Positions 1 through 8,683 of a DNA stretch of 64,000 nt are shown here, piece after piece; the stretch's first letter is position 1; each line of letters opens with the position of its first letter. Location of the stretch: the NCBI RefSeq assembly GCF_019931675.1, contig NZ_CP082922.1, forward strand, positions 3,177,001 through 3,241,000. The letters run 5' to 3'. The notes under the pieces were generated by a model, which ran no database searches, was not told where the DNA came from, and worked only from the letters and a program-made list of their open reading frames with translations. Origin of the DNA: Nocardioides rotundus (GTDB taxonomy: Bacteria > Actinomycetota > Actinomycetes > Propionibacteriales > Nocardioidaceae). The translations under genes were made by a program, and so were the position numbers.

Positions 1-944
1 CGAACTACTCCAGGGCACGCTCCCAGGGCCGCGGCGAGGCATCGACGGCGGTCCAGGCCGCCTCCAACCTCGGGATCGTCGAGGGCAGCACCCTGTGGTA
101 CGACCTCGAGGGGTTCGACATCTCCAACACCCGCTGCCGCGAGTCCTCGCTGCGCTTCCTCTCGGCCTGGACCACGCGGGTCCGCGAGCTCGGCTACGTC
201 TCCGGGGTCTACTCCTCGGCCGCGTCCGGCATCAAGATGCTCGACGACGCGCGCGTGAACCGGCCGAGGGCCTTCGCGCTGCCGGACCGGATCTGGATCG
301 CCCGCTGGGACGGCAAGGCCAACACCTCCACCTCCTACATCCGCTCGGACGGGTGGCTGCCCGGCGGCCGGATGAAGCAGTACCGCGGCGGGCACAACGA
401 GACCTGGGGCGGCGTCACCATCAACATCGACAGCAACTGGCTCGACCTCGGGCGCGGCTCGGTGGCCGCGCGGGAGAGCCACTGCGGCGGGATCCAGGTG
501 AACAAGCGCACCTACCCGCGACTCAGCACCTACAACGACGTCGAGTACCCCAACCACGTCAAGGCGCTCAAGTGCCTACTGAAGGAGAAGGGCTTCTTCG
601 ACGGCGCCACGATCAACGGCACCTACGGCCCCGTGCTCACCCGGGCGGTGCAGGCCTGGCAGGCGCGCTACGGCTACCAGCGCACCACTGATTGGCGACC
701 GCGCAACTGGCAGCGGCTCACCGCCCAGGGGCGCTGGCAGACGCTGAAGACAGGATCTGCGGGCAGCTTCGTCCGCAAGGCTCAGCGCAGCCTGAACTCG
801 ATGGGCCACAACCTCGTGGTCTCCGGCGTCTACAACGCCGCCACCCGGGACGCCGTCACGGCCTACCAGCGGTCCACGGGCATGACGGTCACCGGCATCG
901 CCGGCACCCAGGTCTGGGACGGCCTGCGCCGAGGCGTGCGCTGA
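1..944 (+). CDS. Secreted DUF1906 glycoside-hydrolase-like protein with two peptidoglycan-binding domains (5' end outside window)
   Basis: The frame is open from the first bases of the window, so the start codon and any signal peptide lie to the left; 313 residues are visible. Residues 1-150 resemble the DUF1906 / Rv2525c-like TIM-barrel domain (segments LWYDLEGFDI, SGVYSSAASGIKML, RIWIARWDG, MKQYRGGHNETWGGVTINID). Two PG_binding_1-like repeats follow at about 158-225 (ALKCLLKEKGFFDG, YGPVLTRAVQAWQ) and 247-310 (VRKAQRSLNSMGHN, ATRDAVTAYQRSTG). The family is exported and acts at or near the cell wall; the substrate is unknown. It converges on purQ with only 25 nt between the stop codons. Domain assignment is from motif recall and the missing start prevents a check of export. 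Confidence 0.85.
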   Translation, partial: NYSRARSQGRGEASTAVQAASNLGIVEGSTLWYDLEGFDISNTRCRESSLRFLSAWTTRVRELGYVSGVYSSAASGIKMLDDARVNRPRAFALPDRIWIARWDGKANTSTSYIRSDGWLPGGRMKQYRGGHNETWGGVTINIDSNWLDLGRGSVAARESHCGGIQVNKRTYPRLSTYNDVEYPNHVKALKCLLKEKGFFDGATINGTYGPVLTRAVQAWQARYGYQRTTDWRPRNWQRLTAQGRWQTLKTGSAGSFVRKAQRSLNSMGHNLVVSGVYNAATRDAVTAYQRSTGMTVTGIAGTQVWDGLRRGVR

Positions 945-969
945 GCCACCGAGGGGGCGGGCGCCCGGG

Positions 970-1647
970 TCAGCCGGCCGCCCGCTCCAGCATCCGGCCG
1001 AGCGAGGTGAAGAAGGCCAGCCCGTCGGTGCCGGAGCCGGTGAGCTCCTCGACGCTGTGCTCGGGGTGCGGCATCAGGCCGACCACGTTGCCGGCCTCGT
1101 TGGTGATGCCGGCGATGTCGCGCTGGGAGCCGTTGGGGTTGAGGTCCAGGTAACGGGCCACGACCCGACCCTCCCCCTCGAGTCGATCCAGCGTGTCCGC
1201 ATCGGCGACGTACCCGCCCTCGCCGTTCTTGAGCACGATGGTGATCTCGGCGTCGGCGTCGTAGCCACTGGTCCAGGCGGTGCGGTTGTTCTCGATCCGC
1301 AGCCGCTGGTCGCGGCAGACGAAGGTGCGGTGGTCGTTGCGGATCAACGCCCCGGGCAGGAGATGGGACTCGCACAGGATCTGGAAGCCGTTGCAGATGC
1401 CCAGCACCGGCAGGCCGCCACGCGCGCCCGCCACGACCTCCTCCATCACCGGGGCGAAGCGGGAGATCGCGCCGCAGCGCAGGTAGTCGCCGTAGGAGAA
1501 GCCGCCCGGCAGGACCACCGCGTCGACGCCGGCGAGGTCGCGGTCGCCGTGCCACAGGGCCACCGCGTCGTGTCCGGCGAGCCGGACCGCGCGCCGCGCA
1601 TCCGCGTCGTCGAGGGACCCGGGGAAGGTCACCACCCCGACCCGCAT
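970..1647 (-). CDS. purQ: Phosphoribosylformylglycinamidine synthase glutaminase subunit PurQ
   Basis: 225 aa, normal length for PurQ. It supplies ammonia from glutamine to PurL for conversion of FGAR to FGAM in purine synthesis. The class I amidotransferase triad is visible: nucleophile Cys in LGICNGFQ, and the late His and Glu in [23 protein letters not shown] is the usual PurQ oxyanion-side motif. Its ATG overlaps the purS stop codon (ATGA), so purS and purQ are translationally coupled. purL is not adjacent: the next gene downstream is the convergent DUF1906 gene. Confidence 0.98.
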   Translation of the reverse strand: MRVGVVTFPGSLDDADARRAVRLAGHDAVALWHGDRDLAGVDAVVLPGGFSYGDYLRCGAISRFAPVMEEVVAGARGGLPVLGICNGFQILCESHLLPGALIRNDHRTFVCRDQRLRIENNRTAWTSGYDADAEITIVLKNGEGGYVADADTLDRLEGEGRVVARYLDLNPNGSQRDIAGITNEAGNVVGLMPHPEHSVEELTGSGTDGLAFFTSLGRMLERAAG

Positions 1648-1928
1648 CAGCGGCCCTCCTCCTCGGCCAGCTCGGCGACCGTGTGCTGCTCGGAGTGGAC
1701 CTCGAAGTCCTCGATCACCGGGTTGGAGAGCAGGGTCTCGGCCATCGAGGTGACCCGGGCGAGCAGCTCATCGGAGGGCTCGCCCTCGATCTCGAGCTCG
1801 AAGCGCTTGCCCTGACGGACATCGGCGACGCCCTCGAACCCGAGCCGGGGCAGTGCGGTCTGCACCGCCTTGCCCTGGGGGTCGAGGATCTCGCGCTTGG
1901 GCATGACGTCGACGACGTACCGGGCCAC
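1647..1928 (-). CDS. purS: Phosphoribosylformylglycinamidine synthase subunit PurS
   Basis: 93 aa. This is the small structural subunit that bridges PurQ and PurL in the three-part FGAM synthase. The start is the GTG giving (V)[19 protein letters not shown], the standard PurS N-terminus, with AAGGAG six bases upstream. An earlier in-frame start would add about 60 residues with no similarity and is rejected. It overlaps purQ by one base pair in an ATGA junction. A TAGACT -10 element lies about 35 nt upstream. Confidence 0.96.
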   Translation of the reverse strand: MARYVVDVMPKREILDPQGKAVQTALPRLGFEGVADVRQGKRFELEIEGEPSDELLARVTSMAETLLSNPVIEDFEVHSEQHTVAELAEEEGR

Positions 1929-1962
1929 GGACAGCTCCTTCGCAGGCAGGCGGTTCACCCGA

Positions 1963-1968
1963 AGTCTA
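1963..1968 (-). promoter_or_regulatory. Putative -10 element for purSQ
   Basis: The minus strand reads TAGACT here, a TANNNT box with a short leader before the AAGGAG site of purS. No clear -35 is seen. Inferred from position only. Confidence 0.4.
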
Positions 1969-2046
1969 GGGCCGCGGCGCAACGCGGCGCGCATCGGGCG
2001 AGCACCGGATACGCGCGAAACGCCTCCACCCGGGCTCAGACCAAAG

Positions 2047-2052
2047 TATGAT
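2047..2052 (+). promoter_or_regulatory. Putative -10 element (TATGAT) of the RR-HEAT-GT2-HK operon
   Basis: TATGAT is one base from the TATAAT consensus and is unusually A/T-rich for this DNA. It lies 58 nt before the response-regulator ATG and just after a locally AT-richer stretch. No convincing -35 is visible. Confidence 0.5.
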
Positions 2053-2110
2053 CCATCTCGGACTCGGGCCTGCCCCTGGTCCGTCCCCTGCCCGCCCCCA
2101 GGAGGCACCC

Positions 2111-2479
2111 ATGGCCCGCATCCTCGTGGCCGACGACGACCAGGACATCCGCGAGCTGGTCTGCTTCAAGCTGGAGCAGGCCGGGCACGAGGTGGTCTCC
2201 GCCCCCGACGGCAGCAGCGCGCTGGCCCGCCTGGGCGACGGCGACATCGAGATCGCCCTGCTCGACATCATGATGCCGGGGCTGTCCGGCCTGGACGTGC
2301 TCACCCGCGTGCGCGCCGACGAGCGGCTCCGGGACGTCAAGGTCATCCTGCTGACCGCACGCTCCCGCGACGTCGACGTGGACGCCGGCTACGCCACCGG
2401 CGCCGACGACTACGTCATCAAGCCCTTCAGCCCCCGCGAGCTCGTCCACCGGGTCAGCTCCCTGCTGCAACGGGCCTAG
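2111..2479 (+). CDS. Single-domain response regulator (CheY-like receiver)
   Basis: 122 aa, receiver domain only with no output domain. The acidic pair is in LVADDDQD, the phospho-acceptor Asp is in ALLDIMMPG, the Thr is in ILLTARS and the conserved Lys is in YVIKPFSP. ATG is chosen because AGGAGG lies eight bases upstream; a start 63 nt earlier would add a proline-rich tail. It is the first gene of a four-gene operon ending in a hybrid-less histidine kinase, which is the obvious phosphodonor. With no DNA-binding domain it probably signals through protein contacts, perhaps with the HEAT-repeat or glycosyltransferase products. That partner is inference. Confidence 0.95.
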   Translation: MARILVADDDQDIRELVCFKLEQAGHEVVSAPDGSSALARLGDGDIEIALLDIMMPGLSGLDVLTRVRADERLRDVKVILLTARSRDVDVDAGYATGADDYVIKPFSPRELVHRVSSLLQRA

Positions 2480-2489
2480 GAGCCGGGCC

Positions 2490-3578
2490 ATGGGCTCCCC
2501 CGACGCGGTCGCGCTGCCGACGTACCTCCTCATCGTCTGCCTGGTCGTCCTGTCGGTCACCGCAGTGGCCCTGATCGCCACGATCGTGCTGGCCCGGGTG
2601 GCCCGGCTGCGCCGGGACCGGCACCACCGCCGCCTGGAGACCCCGCTGCGCCCGCTGGTGCTGAGCCTGGCCGCCGGGGAGGCCGACGAGGGAGAGGTAC
2701 GGCGTCTCCTCGCCCTGCGGGGCACCGAGCGCGAGGTCATCGACGAGAGCCTGGTCGAGCTCCTGTCCAAGGTCCGCGGCGAGCCCGCGGCGCAGATCGC
2801 CGGCGTGCTGGAGGCGCACGGCCACCACGAGAGGGCCCTGCACCAGCTGGGCGCCCTGCAGCCGTCGGTGCGGGCGCGCGCCGCGTGGACGCTCGGCCTC
2901 ATGCGCCGCGGCGACGCGCGCGACGCACTCGTCGCCCGGCTCCGCGACCACTCCCCCGCGGTCGCACTGACCGCCGCCCGCTCCCTCGGCCTGCTCGGCG
3001 ACCCGGCCGCCGCGGTGCCGCTGCTGGACGCCCTGCGCGGCCGGACCCCCGCCGTACCGGCCTGGACGGTCACCGAGGCGCTCACCGCCCTCGGGCACGG
3101 CGCCGCCGGCACCCTGGGCGCCGCGCTGGGCGACGAGGACCCCAACGTCCGCGCGGCCGCGGCCAAGACCGTCGCGCTGACCCCTCACTTCGGCCTCGCC
3201 GACCCGGTACGGCACCAGCTGCCCGGCGAGGCCGACCCGATCGTCTCCGTGGAGCTCATCCGCGCCCTGGGCGTCGTCGGCCGTGCGACCGACGTACCAG
3301 TGCTCTTGGCCTTCAGCCAGGAAGAGCAGGTCACGGTACGCCGAGCCGCCGCCGGCGCGCTGGGCGAGATCGGCGTCGCCGCCGCCAGGTCGCGGCTGGA
3401 GGTCATGCTGGGCGACTCCGACCCGCAGGTCGCCGAGGACGCGGCCGTCGCGCTGCTCGCCGCCGGACCGCGCGGCCGCGAGGCGCTGCAGGCCGCCCAG
3501 GCACAGGGCGGCGCCGGCGCCCGCGCCGCCGACCTGGTGCTCCGCGGCCGGCTCCCCGTCCTGGAGGTCTCGGCATGA
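2490..3578 (+). CDS. Membrane-anchored HEAT-repeat protein
   Basis: 362 aa. One N-terminal membrane segment at about residues 11-36 (TYLLIVCLVVLSVTAVALIA) is followed by basic residues, then an all-helical, Ala/Leu-rich region of repeated ~30-residue units (RARAAWTLGLMRRGDARDAL, AVALTAARSLGLLGDPAAAV, VRRAAAGALGEIGVAAARS). These are typical of HEAT/PBS-lyase repeats. The body is predicted to be cytosolic and to act as a protein-interaction scaffold; no catalytic motif is seen. The gene starts 10 nt after the receiver gene and its stop overlaps the ATG of the glycosyltransferase gene (ATGA), tying it to polysaccharide synthesis. A regulatory adaptor role is inferred. Confidence 0.88.
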   Translation: MGSPDAVALPTYLLIVCLVVLSVTAVALIATIVLARVARLRRDRHHRRLETPLRPLVLSLAAGEADEGEVRRLLALRGTEREVIDESLVELLSKVRGEPAAQIAGVLEAHGHHERALHQLGALQPSVRARAAWTLGLMRRGDARDALVARLRDHSPAVALTAARSLGLLGDPAAAVPLLDALRGRTPAVPAWTVTEALTALGHGAAGTLGAALGDEDPNVRAAAAKTVALTPHFGLADPVRHQLPGEADPIVSVELIRALGVVGRATDVPVLLAFSQEEQVTVRRAAAGALGEIGVAAARSRLEVMLGDSDPQVAEDAAVALLAAGPRGREALQAAQAQGGAGARAADLVLRGRLPVLEVSA

Positions 3579-5029
3579 GCGGGCTCGAGGACGTCGCCCG
3601 CACCTGGCTCGGCTCGCTGTTGCAGTGGATCGCCATCCCGGTGCTCGTCTACTTCCTGGTGATCAACAGCTCCTACCTGATGCTGGTGCTGCTCTCCATC
3701 GGCGAGTTCCGCAAGCACCTGCGCTTCCTCCCGTTCGCCGGTCGCGAGCAGCTGCTCGGGTCGCGGGTGACGCCGGGGGTCAGCGTCATCGCCTCGGTCT
3801 ACAACGAGGAGGCCGGCATCGAGGCGTCCGCACGCTCGATGCTCTCCCTGCACTACCCCTCGCACGAGGTGATCCTGGTCGACGACGGCAGCAAGGACGA
3901 CACCTTCGAGGTGCTGCGCCGGATCTTCGACCTGGTGCAGGTCGACCTCCCGATGCCGGACCGGCTCCCGATCCGGGAGCACCCGACCGGCGTCTTCGTG
4001 CCGCGCTCGGGGCATGTGCGCCTCACGGTGGTGCGCAAGCCCAACTCCGGGCGCTCGGACTCGATGAACGTCGGCATCAACCTCGCCCGCGAGGACCTCG
4101 TGGTCTTCGTCGACGGCGACTCGCTGCTCGACCCCGACGCCCTGCTCGCGGTCGCCCAGCCGTTCGTGGACGACCCGGTGCACACGGTGGCCGCGGGCGG
4201 GGTCATCCGCGCGGCCAACGGCTGCCGGGTCGAGGCGGGGCGGGTGGTGTCGGTCGGGATGCCGCCGCAGCTGATCTCCCGGATCCAGGTGGTGGAGTAC
4301 CTCCGGGCCTTCCACCTCGGCCGGTCCGGCTGGTCCCGCCTCCGCGCGCTGATCCTGATCAGCGGCGCCTTCGGCATCTTCCGGCGCGACGTCCTGCTCG
4401 AGGTGGGCGGCCTGGACCCGACCAGCATCGGGGAGGACTTCGAGCTGGTGATGCGGATCCACCAGCACATGCGGCGGCAGCGGCGGAAGTACCGCGTCAC
4501 CTACGTCACCGAGCCGATCTGCTGGACCGAGGTCCCGACCTCGCTGTCGGTCCTGCACCGGCAGCGCAAGCGGTGGCATCGCGGCCTGTGGGAGACGCTG
4601 TGGGCCTACCGGCACATGTTCCTCAACCCGCGCTACGGCCGGGTGGGCATGATCGCCGTGCCCTACTACTGGCTCTTCGAGCTGCTCGCCCCGGTGATCG
4701 AGCTCGGCGGGATGGTGCTGATGATCCTCGGCGCGATCCTCGGCCTGATCGACGGCAGCTACCTGCTCCTGCTGCTGGCGGTGGCCTACGGGTACGGCGC
4801 GCTGGTCACCCTCGCCGCCCTGGCGGTCGAGGAGTTCAGCTACCACAAGTACGGCAGCTGGCGGGACCTCGGCAGCACGCTGGTGGCCGCGGTGGTGGAG
4901 AACGTCGGCTACCGGCTGCTGACCGCCTGGTGGCGGGTCGAGGGCTGGTGGGCCAGCCTCACCGGACGCAAGGCGGTCTGGGGCGAGATGACCCGGACCG
5001 GCTTCGGCTCGGGAAGCACGACGCCATGA
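3575..5029 (+). CDS. Processive family 2 membrane glycosyltransferase
   Basis: 484 aa. An N-terminal membrane region lies at about 17-45, then a GT-A domain, then two or more C-terminal membrane helices (about 365-425). The processive GT2 signature is complete: VDDGS near residue 105, VDGDS near 180, GEDFE near 287 and QRKRW (QxxRW) near 330. Such enzymes (BcsA, IcaA/PgaC, HAS types) polymerise and often extrude a beta-linked polysaccharide across the inner membrane. The sugar cannot be read from sequence; the hexosamine (PgaC-like) and glucose classes are both possible. The start overlaps the HEAT gene stop, and the stop overlaps the kinase ATG, so synthesis is coupled to its signalling partners. 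Confidence 0.92.
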   Translation: MSGLEDVARTWLGSLLQWIAIPVLVYFLVINSSYLMLVLLSIGEFRKHLRFLPFAGREQLLGSRVTPGVSVIASVYNEEAGIEASARSMLSLHYPSHEVILVDDGSKDDTFEVLRRIFDLVQVDLPMPDRLPIREHPTGVFVPRSGHVRLTVVRKPNSGRSDSMNVGINLAREDLVVFVDGDSLLDPDALLAVAQPFVDDPVHTVAAGGVIRAANGCRVEAGRVVSVGMPPQLISRIQVVEYLRAFHLGRSGWSRLRALILISGAFGIFRRDVLLEVGGLDPTSIGEDFELVMRIHQHMRRQRRKYRVTYVTEPICWTEVPTSLSVLHRQRKRWHRGLWETLWAYRHMFLNPRYGRVGMIAVPYYWLFELLAPVIELGGMVLMILGAILGLIDGSYLLLLLAVAYGYGALVTLAALAVEEFSYHKYGSWRDLGSTLVAAVVENVGYRLLTAWWRVEGWWASLTGRKAVWGEMTRTGFGSGSTTP

Positions 5030-7050
5030 GGGCGCGCGGGATCCCCACGCTGCGCGGACAGCTCAACCGCCTGCTGCTGGTCGCCGTCGGAGCCGTCGTG
5101 GTGCTGGGTCTGGGTGCGGTGCTCTCCCTGCACCAGATCAGCCGCGACCTCTCGGCCTTCGACCAGGAGCTCACGCCACTGGTCGACGGGGCCGCCGACA
5201 TGCGCGCGGACATGGCGGCCGCCCAGGCGGTCTACCGCGGCTACCTGATCGACCCCAGCCCGGACGTGCTGGTGTGGTTCAACAAGCGCGAGGACGCGGT
5301 CCGCACCGACCAGGCCGACGTCGCCCGCTACGGGCGCGGCTACATCCCGGCCGAGGACCTGGAGGCCACCTTCACCGCCCAGGACCGCTGGTTCGCCGAG
5401 GCCCGGGCGATGATCCGGCAGCGTGAGGACGGCCGGTCCTGGACCATCGAGCGGTCGAGCCGACTCTTCGAGTCGGTGACCACCGCGCAGGACGACCTGC
5501 GGGCGACCATCCTCGCCGAGCGCGCCGAGCACACGAGCGGCTACCGCCGGCTGCTGCTCGTCTCCCAGCTGGGCACGGTCGGCCTGGCCCTGCTCTGCCT
5601 GGCGATCGGCGTGACCGTCTCCCGGCGCCTCTCGCGCCGGATCTCCCGGCCGATCCAGGAGGTCGCGGGCGCGGCGATCCGGCTGGCCCAGGGCGACATC
5701 GACACGCGGGTGCGGCCGAGCCGTGCCAGCCAGGAGGTGGCCGCGCTCGCGGCGTCGTTCAACACCATGGCCGCCTCCCACCAAAGTCACGAGCAGGAGC
5801 GCAACCGGTCGTTCTCCCTGCACGAGCTGACCGGGCACGTCGCCACGGCGCTCGCCGGCGCCGGCTCGGACCAGACCGGCTGGTCCCGGGCGTGCCGCCT
5901 GATCGGCGAGGGCCTGGGCCTGGACCGCGTGGTGCTCCTGCGGCGCGGCGAGCTCCCCGGCGAGCATCACCGGCTCGGGGAGTGGGACGCGCCCGGCTCC
6001 ACCTTCGGACCCGACCTGGACCGGCTCGCCGTCGAGAGCCGGTCCGGCGACGCCGGGGGCCCTCCGCGCCGGCAGGCCCCGCTGGTCGCCTCCGGCTCCC
6101 AGGACCTCGCGCAGACCTTCGGCCCGCGGACCGCGGCCGTGGCGGAGCAGGCCGGCGTGGTGTCGTGGTACGTCGGCCAGCTCGCGCTGCCCGACCAGGT
6201 GCTGGGCCACCTGGTGATGGTGTCCTCCCGGCCGATGGTGTGGGACCTGCCGACCCGCGGCGCCGCGGACCGCTGGGCGTCCCTGGCCGCGAGCATCGTG
6301 GCCGAGGGGTCGGTGGTCGAGGAGCTGCGCCGTCTGGACCAGCAGAAGTCGGAGTTCATGGCGACCACCAGCCACGAGCTCCGCACGCCGCTCACCTCGA
6401 TCGCGGGGTACCTCGAGATGCTGGCCGACGGCGACCTGGGCGACCTCACCGCCCCGCAGGAGCGCGCCTTCGCGGTGATCGACAGGAACGTGCGCCGGCT
6501 GCGCGTCCTGATCGAGGACCAGCTCATGCTCAACCGGCTGGACTCCGGGCGCGCCCAGACCGTGCGCGAGCAGGTCGACGTCGGCGACGAGCTGCACCGG
6601 GTGCTGGAGAACCTGCTCCCCCAGGCCACCGACGCCGGCGTCACCCTGGTGACGACCACGCTGGAGTCCGGGCTGCGGATGATGGGCGACCGCGACCAGG
6701 TCGGGCGCGCGCTCGTCAACGTGGTCGGGAACGCGATCAAGTTCAGCCCGCGCGGCTCGATCGTGGAGCTCTCGGCCACCCGCGCCGGTGAGCACGTGCG
6801 GATCGTGTGCCGGGACTTCGGCATGGGCATCCCGGCGGCCGAGCTGGAGCACCTCTTCACCCGGTTCTATCGGGCGAGCAACGCCACCGCGCGCGCCATC
6901 CAGGGCAGTGGCCTCGGGCTGGCCATCGTGCGGGCCGTGACCGAGGCCCACGGGGGCGACGTCCAGGTCGTCTCCCGCGAGGGCGAGGGGACCACGGTCA
7001 CCCTCACCTTCGCGATGTCCGGACGGCCGGTCAGCTCAGCTCACGCTTGA
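5026..7050 (+). CDS. Membrane sensor histidine kinase with CHASE3-like sensor, HAMP and GAF-like regions
   Basis: 674 aa. TM1 is at about 15-37 and TM2 at about 183-203. The extracytoplasmic loop contains a YRGYLIDPSPDVL segment typical of CHASE3-like sensors. A HAMP linker follows (SRPIQEVAGAAIRLAQGD), then a GAF-like region (about 270-430). The transmitter is intact: H-box ATTSHELRTPLTSI (His about 450), N-box NVVGNAIKFSP, G1 CRDFGMGIP, F-box FTRFYR and G2 GSGLGLAI. There is no receiver domain; the likely target is the receiver protein encoded first in the operon. Its 3' end overlaps the convergent acyl-CoA synthetase gene by 20 bp. Confidence 0.95.
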   Translation: MRARGIPTLRGQLNRLLLVAVGAVVVLGLGAVLSLHQISRDLSAFDQELTPLVDGAADMRADMAAAQAVYRGYLIDPSPDVLVWFNKREDAVRTDQADVARYGRGYIPAEDLEATFTAQDRWFAEARAMIRQREDGRSWTIERSSRLFESVTTAQDDLRATILAERAEHTSGYRRLLLVSQLGTVGLALLCLAIGVTVSRRLSRRISRPIQEVAGAAIRLAQGDIDTRVRPSRASQEVAALAASFNTMAASHQSHEQERNRSFSLHELTGHVATALAGAGSDQTGWSRACRLIGEGLGLDRVVLLRRGELPGEHHRLGEWDAPGSTFGPDLDRLAVESRSGDAGGPPRRQAPLVASGSQDLAQTFGPRTAAVAEQAGVVSWYVGQLALPDQVLGHLVMVSSRPMVWDLPTRGAADRWASLAASIVAEGSVVEELRRLDQQKSEFMATTSHELRTPLTSIAGYLEMLADGDLGDLTAPQERAFAVIDRNVRRLRVLIEDQLMLNRLDSGRAQTVREQVDVGDELHRVLENLLPQATDAGVTLVTTTLESGLRMMGDRDQVGRALVNVVGNAIKFSPRGSIVELSATRAGEHVRIVCRDFGMGIPAAELEHLFTRFYRASNATARAIQGSGLGLAIVRAVTEAHGGDVQVVSREGEGTTVTLTFAMSGRPVSSAHA

Positions 7051-8596
7051 GGATCTTGCCGGTCGCGGTCATCGGGAGCTCGTCGACGACCTCGACGATC
7101 CGCGGGTACTTGTACGCCGCCATCTGGTCCTTGCCCCACGCGACCAGCTCGTCGCCGGTGACCGAGGCGTCCTTGTTGAGGATCACGAACGCCTTGATCT
7201 CCTCGCCGTGGCTCTCGTGCGGCACCCCGATCACCGCGGCCAGGCTGACGTCGTCGTGGGTGAGCAGGACCTCCTCGATCTCGCGCGGGTAGACGTTGTA
7301 GCCGCCGCGGATGATCATGTCCTTGGACCGGTCGACGATGTAGTACCACCCGTCGGCGTCCTTGCGGCCCAGGTCGCCGGAGCGGAACCAGCCGTCGACG
7401 ATCGCCTCGTCCGTGGCGTCCTGCCGGCCGTGGTAGCCCTTCATGATGTTCGGGCCTTTGATCGCGATCTCCCCGACCACGTCGTCGCCGTCGGGCAGGT
7501 CCTTGCGGACGCCGGGCTCGGGGTCGATCAGCTTCATCTCCACCCCGGGGATGGGCTTGCCGATCGAGCCGACCCGGACCGGCTCGCCCCACACGGAGAA
7601 GCTCGCCACCGGGGAGGTCTCCGAGAGGCCGTAGCCCTCCAGGATGGTCACGCCGAAGCGCTTCTCGAACTCCTTGTGCACCTCCACCGGGAGCGCGGAG
7701 CCACCGGCGACCGCGACCCGCAGCTGCTCGGCGAGCGCCTTCACGTCGACGCCGGAGTCGTCGAGCGCGCCCAGCAGGCCCCAGTACATCGTCGGGACGC
7801 CGGCGAAGAACGTGACGCCCTCGGTGGCCATCAGCTTCAGTGCCGGCTCGGCCTCGAAGCGCGGCAGCATGACGATCGTGCCGCCGAAGGCGAAGCCGGA
7901 GTTCATGATCACCGTCTGCCCGAAGGAGTGGAACAGCGGCAGCACGCACAGCAGGGTGTCGGGGCGCTCCGCGTCCGCCCCGAACAGCTCGGAGCTGATC
8001 AGCGCGTTGGAGATCATGTTGCGGTGCATCAGCTCTGCGCCCTTGGGCTGGCCGGTCGTGCCGGAGGTGTAGAGGATCACCGCGGTGTCGTCGTCATCGA
8101 CCTCGGCGGTCTCGAAGGCGGGCGGGTGCGGGGCCATCGCCTGACCCAGGGTCTCCACGCCCTCGATGGGGGAGTCGGCGGACGGGTCGGCGGTGATGAG
8201 GAAGAAGTGCTCGCAGCCGTCCGCGCCCTGGAAGCCGGCGTACCCCTCCTCGCCCATCGGCAGCTCGGGCGTGCCCTGGAAGCAGAAGTAGGCGACGGCC
8301 TCGGAGTCGTCGAGGTGGTAGGTGACCTCGCGCGCCTTGAGCAGCACGTTGAGGGGTACGACGGTCGCGCCGGCCTTGAGGATCCCGTAGTAGACGATCG
8401 GGAAGTAGGGCAGGTTCGGGCAGGTGAGCGCCACCCGGTCCCCCTTCCCGACACCACGGGCGGCCAGCACGTTGGCGACCTGGTTGGCGGCGGCATTCAC
8501 CTGCGCATAGGTGAGCCGCGTGTCGCCGAGCACCAGGGCCGTGCGGTCGGGGTAGGCCTCGGCGGATCGCTCGAGCAGGCTGGCCAGGTTGGACAT
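7031..8596 (-). CDS. Long-chain fatty-acid--CoA ligase / acyl-CoA synthetase (AMP-forming)
   Basis: 521 aa, normal for the ANL superfamily. It adenylates a carboxylic acid and transfers the acyl group to CoA. Motifs: P-loop-like ILYTSGTTGQPKGAEL, VPTMYWGLL, EGYGLSETSP, the hinge region WFRSGDLGRKD and the C-terminal catalytic Lys in PMTATGKILKREL. It lacks the extra sequence of acetyl-CoA synthetases and is closest to the FadD group, but chain length cannot be fixed. It starts at MSNLASLLERSA. It is monocistronic, and its last 20 bp lie under the end of the convergent kinase gene. Confidence 0.93.
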   Translation of the reverse strand: MSNLASLLERSAEAYPDRTALVLGDTRLTYAQVNAAANQVANVLAARGVGKGDRVALTCPNLPYFPIVYYGILKAGATVVPLNVLLKAREVTYHLDDSEAVAYFCFQGTPELPMGEEGYAGFQGADGCEHFFLITADPSADSPIEGVETLGQAMAPHPPAFETAEVDDDDTAVILYTSGTTGQPKGAELMHRNMISNALISSELFGADAERPDTLLCVLPLFHSFGQTVIMNSGFAFGGTIVMLPRFEAEPALKLMATEGVTFFAGVPTMYWGLLGALDDSGVDVKALAEQLRVAVAGGSALPVEVHKEFEKRFGVTILEGYGLSETSPVASFSVWGEPVRVGSIGKPIPGVEMKLIDPEPGVRKDLPDGDDVVGEIAIKGPNIMKGYHGRQDATDEAIVDGWFRSGDLGRKDADGWYYIVDRSKDMIIRGGYNVYPREIEEVLLTHDDVSLAAVIGVPHESHGEEIKAFVILNKDASVTGDELVAWGKDQMAAYKYPRIVEVVDELPMTATGKILKRELS

Positions 8597-8683
8597 GGAG
8601 GGTCCTCTCGGTGGCGGGACGGGAGTGGGGCCCCAACCTAACCAGCCGTCGCCGCCGGCGGAAGGCTCATGCGCCAGAACGCC

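Noticed and set aside
2490..3578. Phycobilisome lyase function for the HEAT-repeat protein
   Set aside because: The repeats resemble PBS-lyase HEAT units, but that name is historical; there is no phycobilin context in an actinobacterium.
3283..5025. N-terminal extension of the histidine kinase through the glycosyltransferase region
   Set aside because: It is an out-of-frame reading of the glycosyltransferase gene; the kinase begins at the ATG overlapping that gene's stop.
4909..6951. Long open frame on the minus strand under the histidine kinase gene
   Set aside because: His/Gly/Arg-rich composition with no domain; it mirrors the kinase codons, whose motifs are fully conserved.
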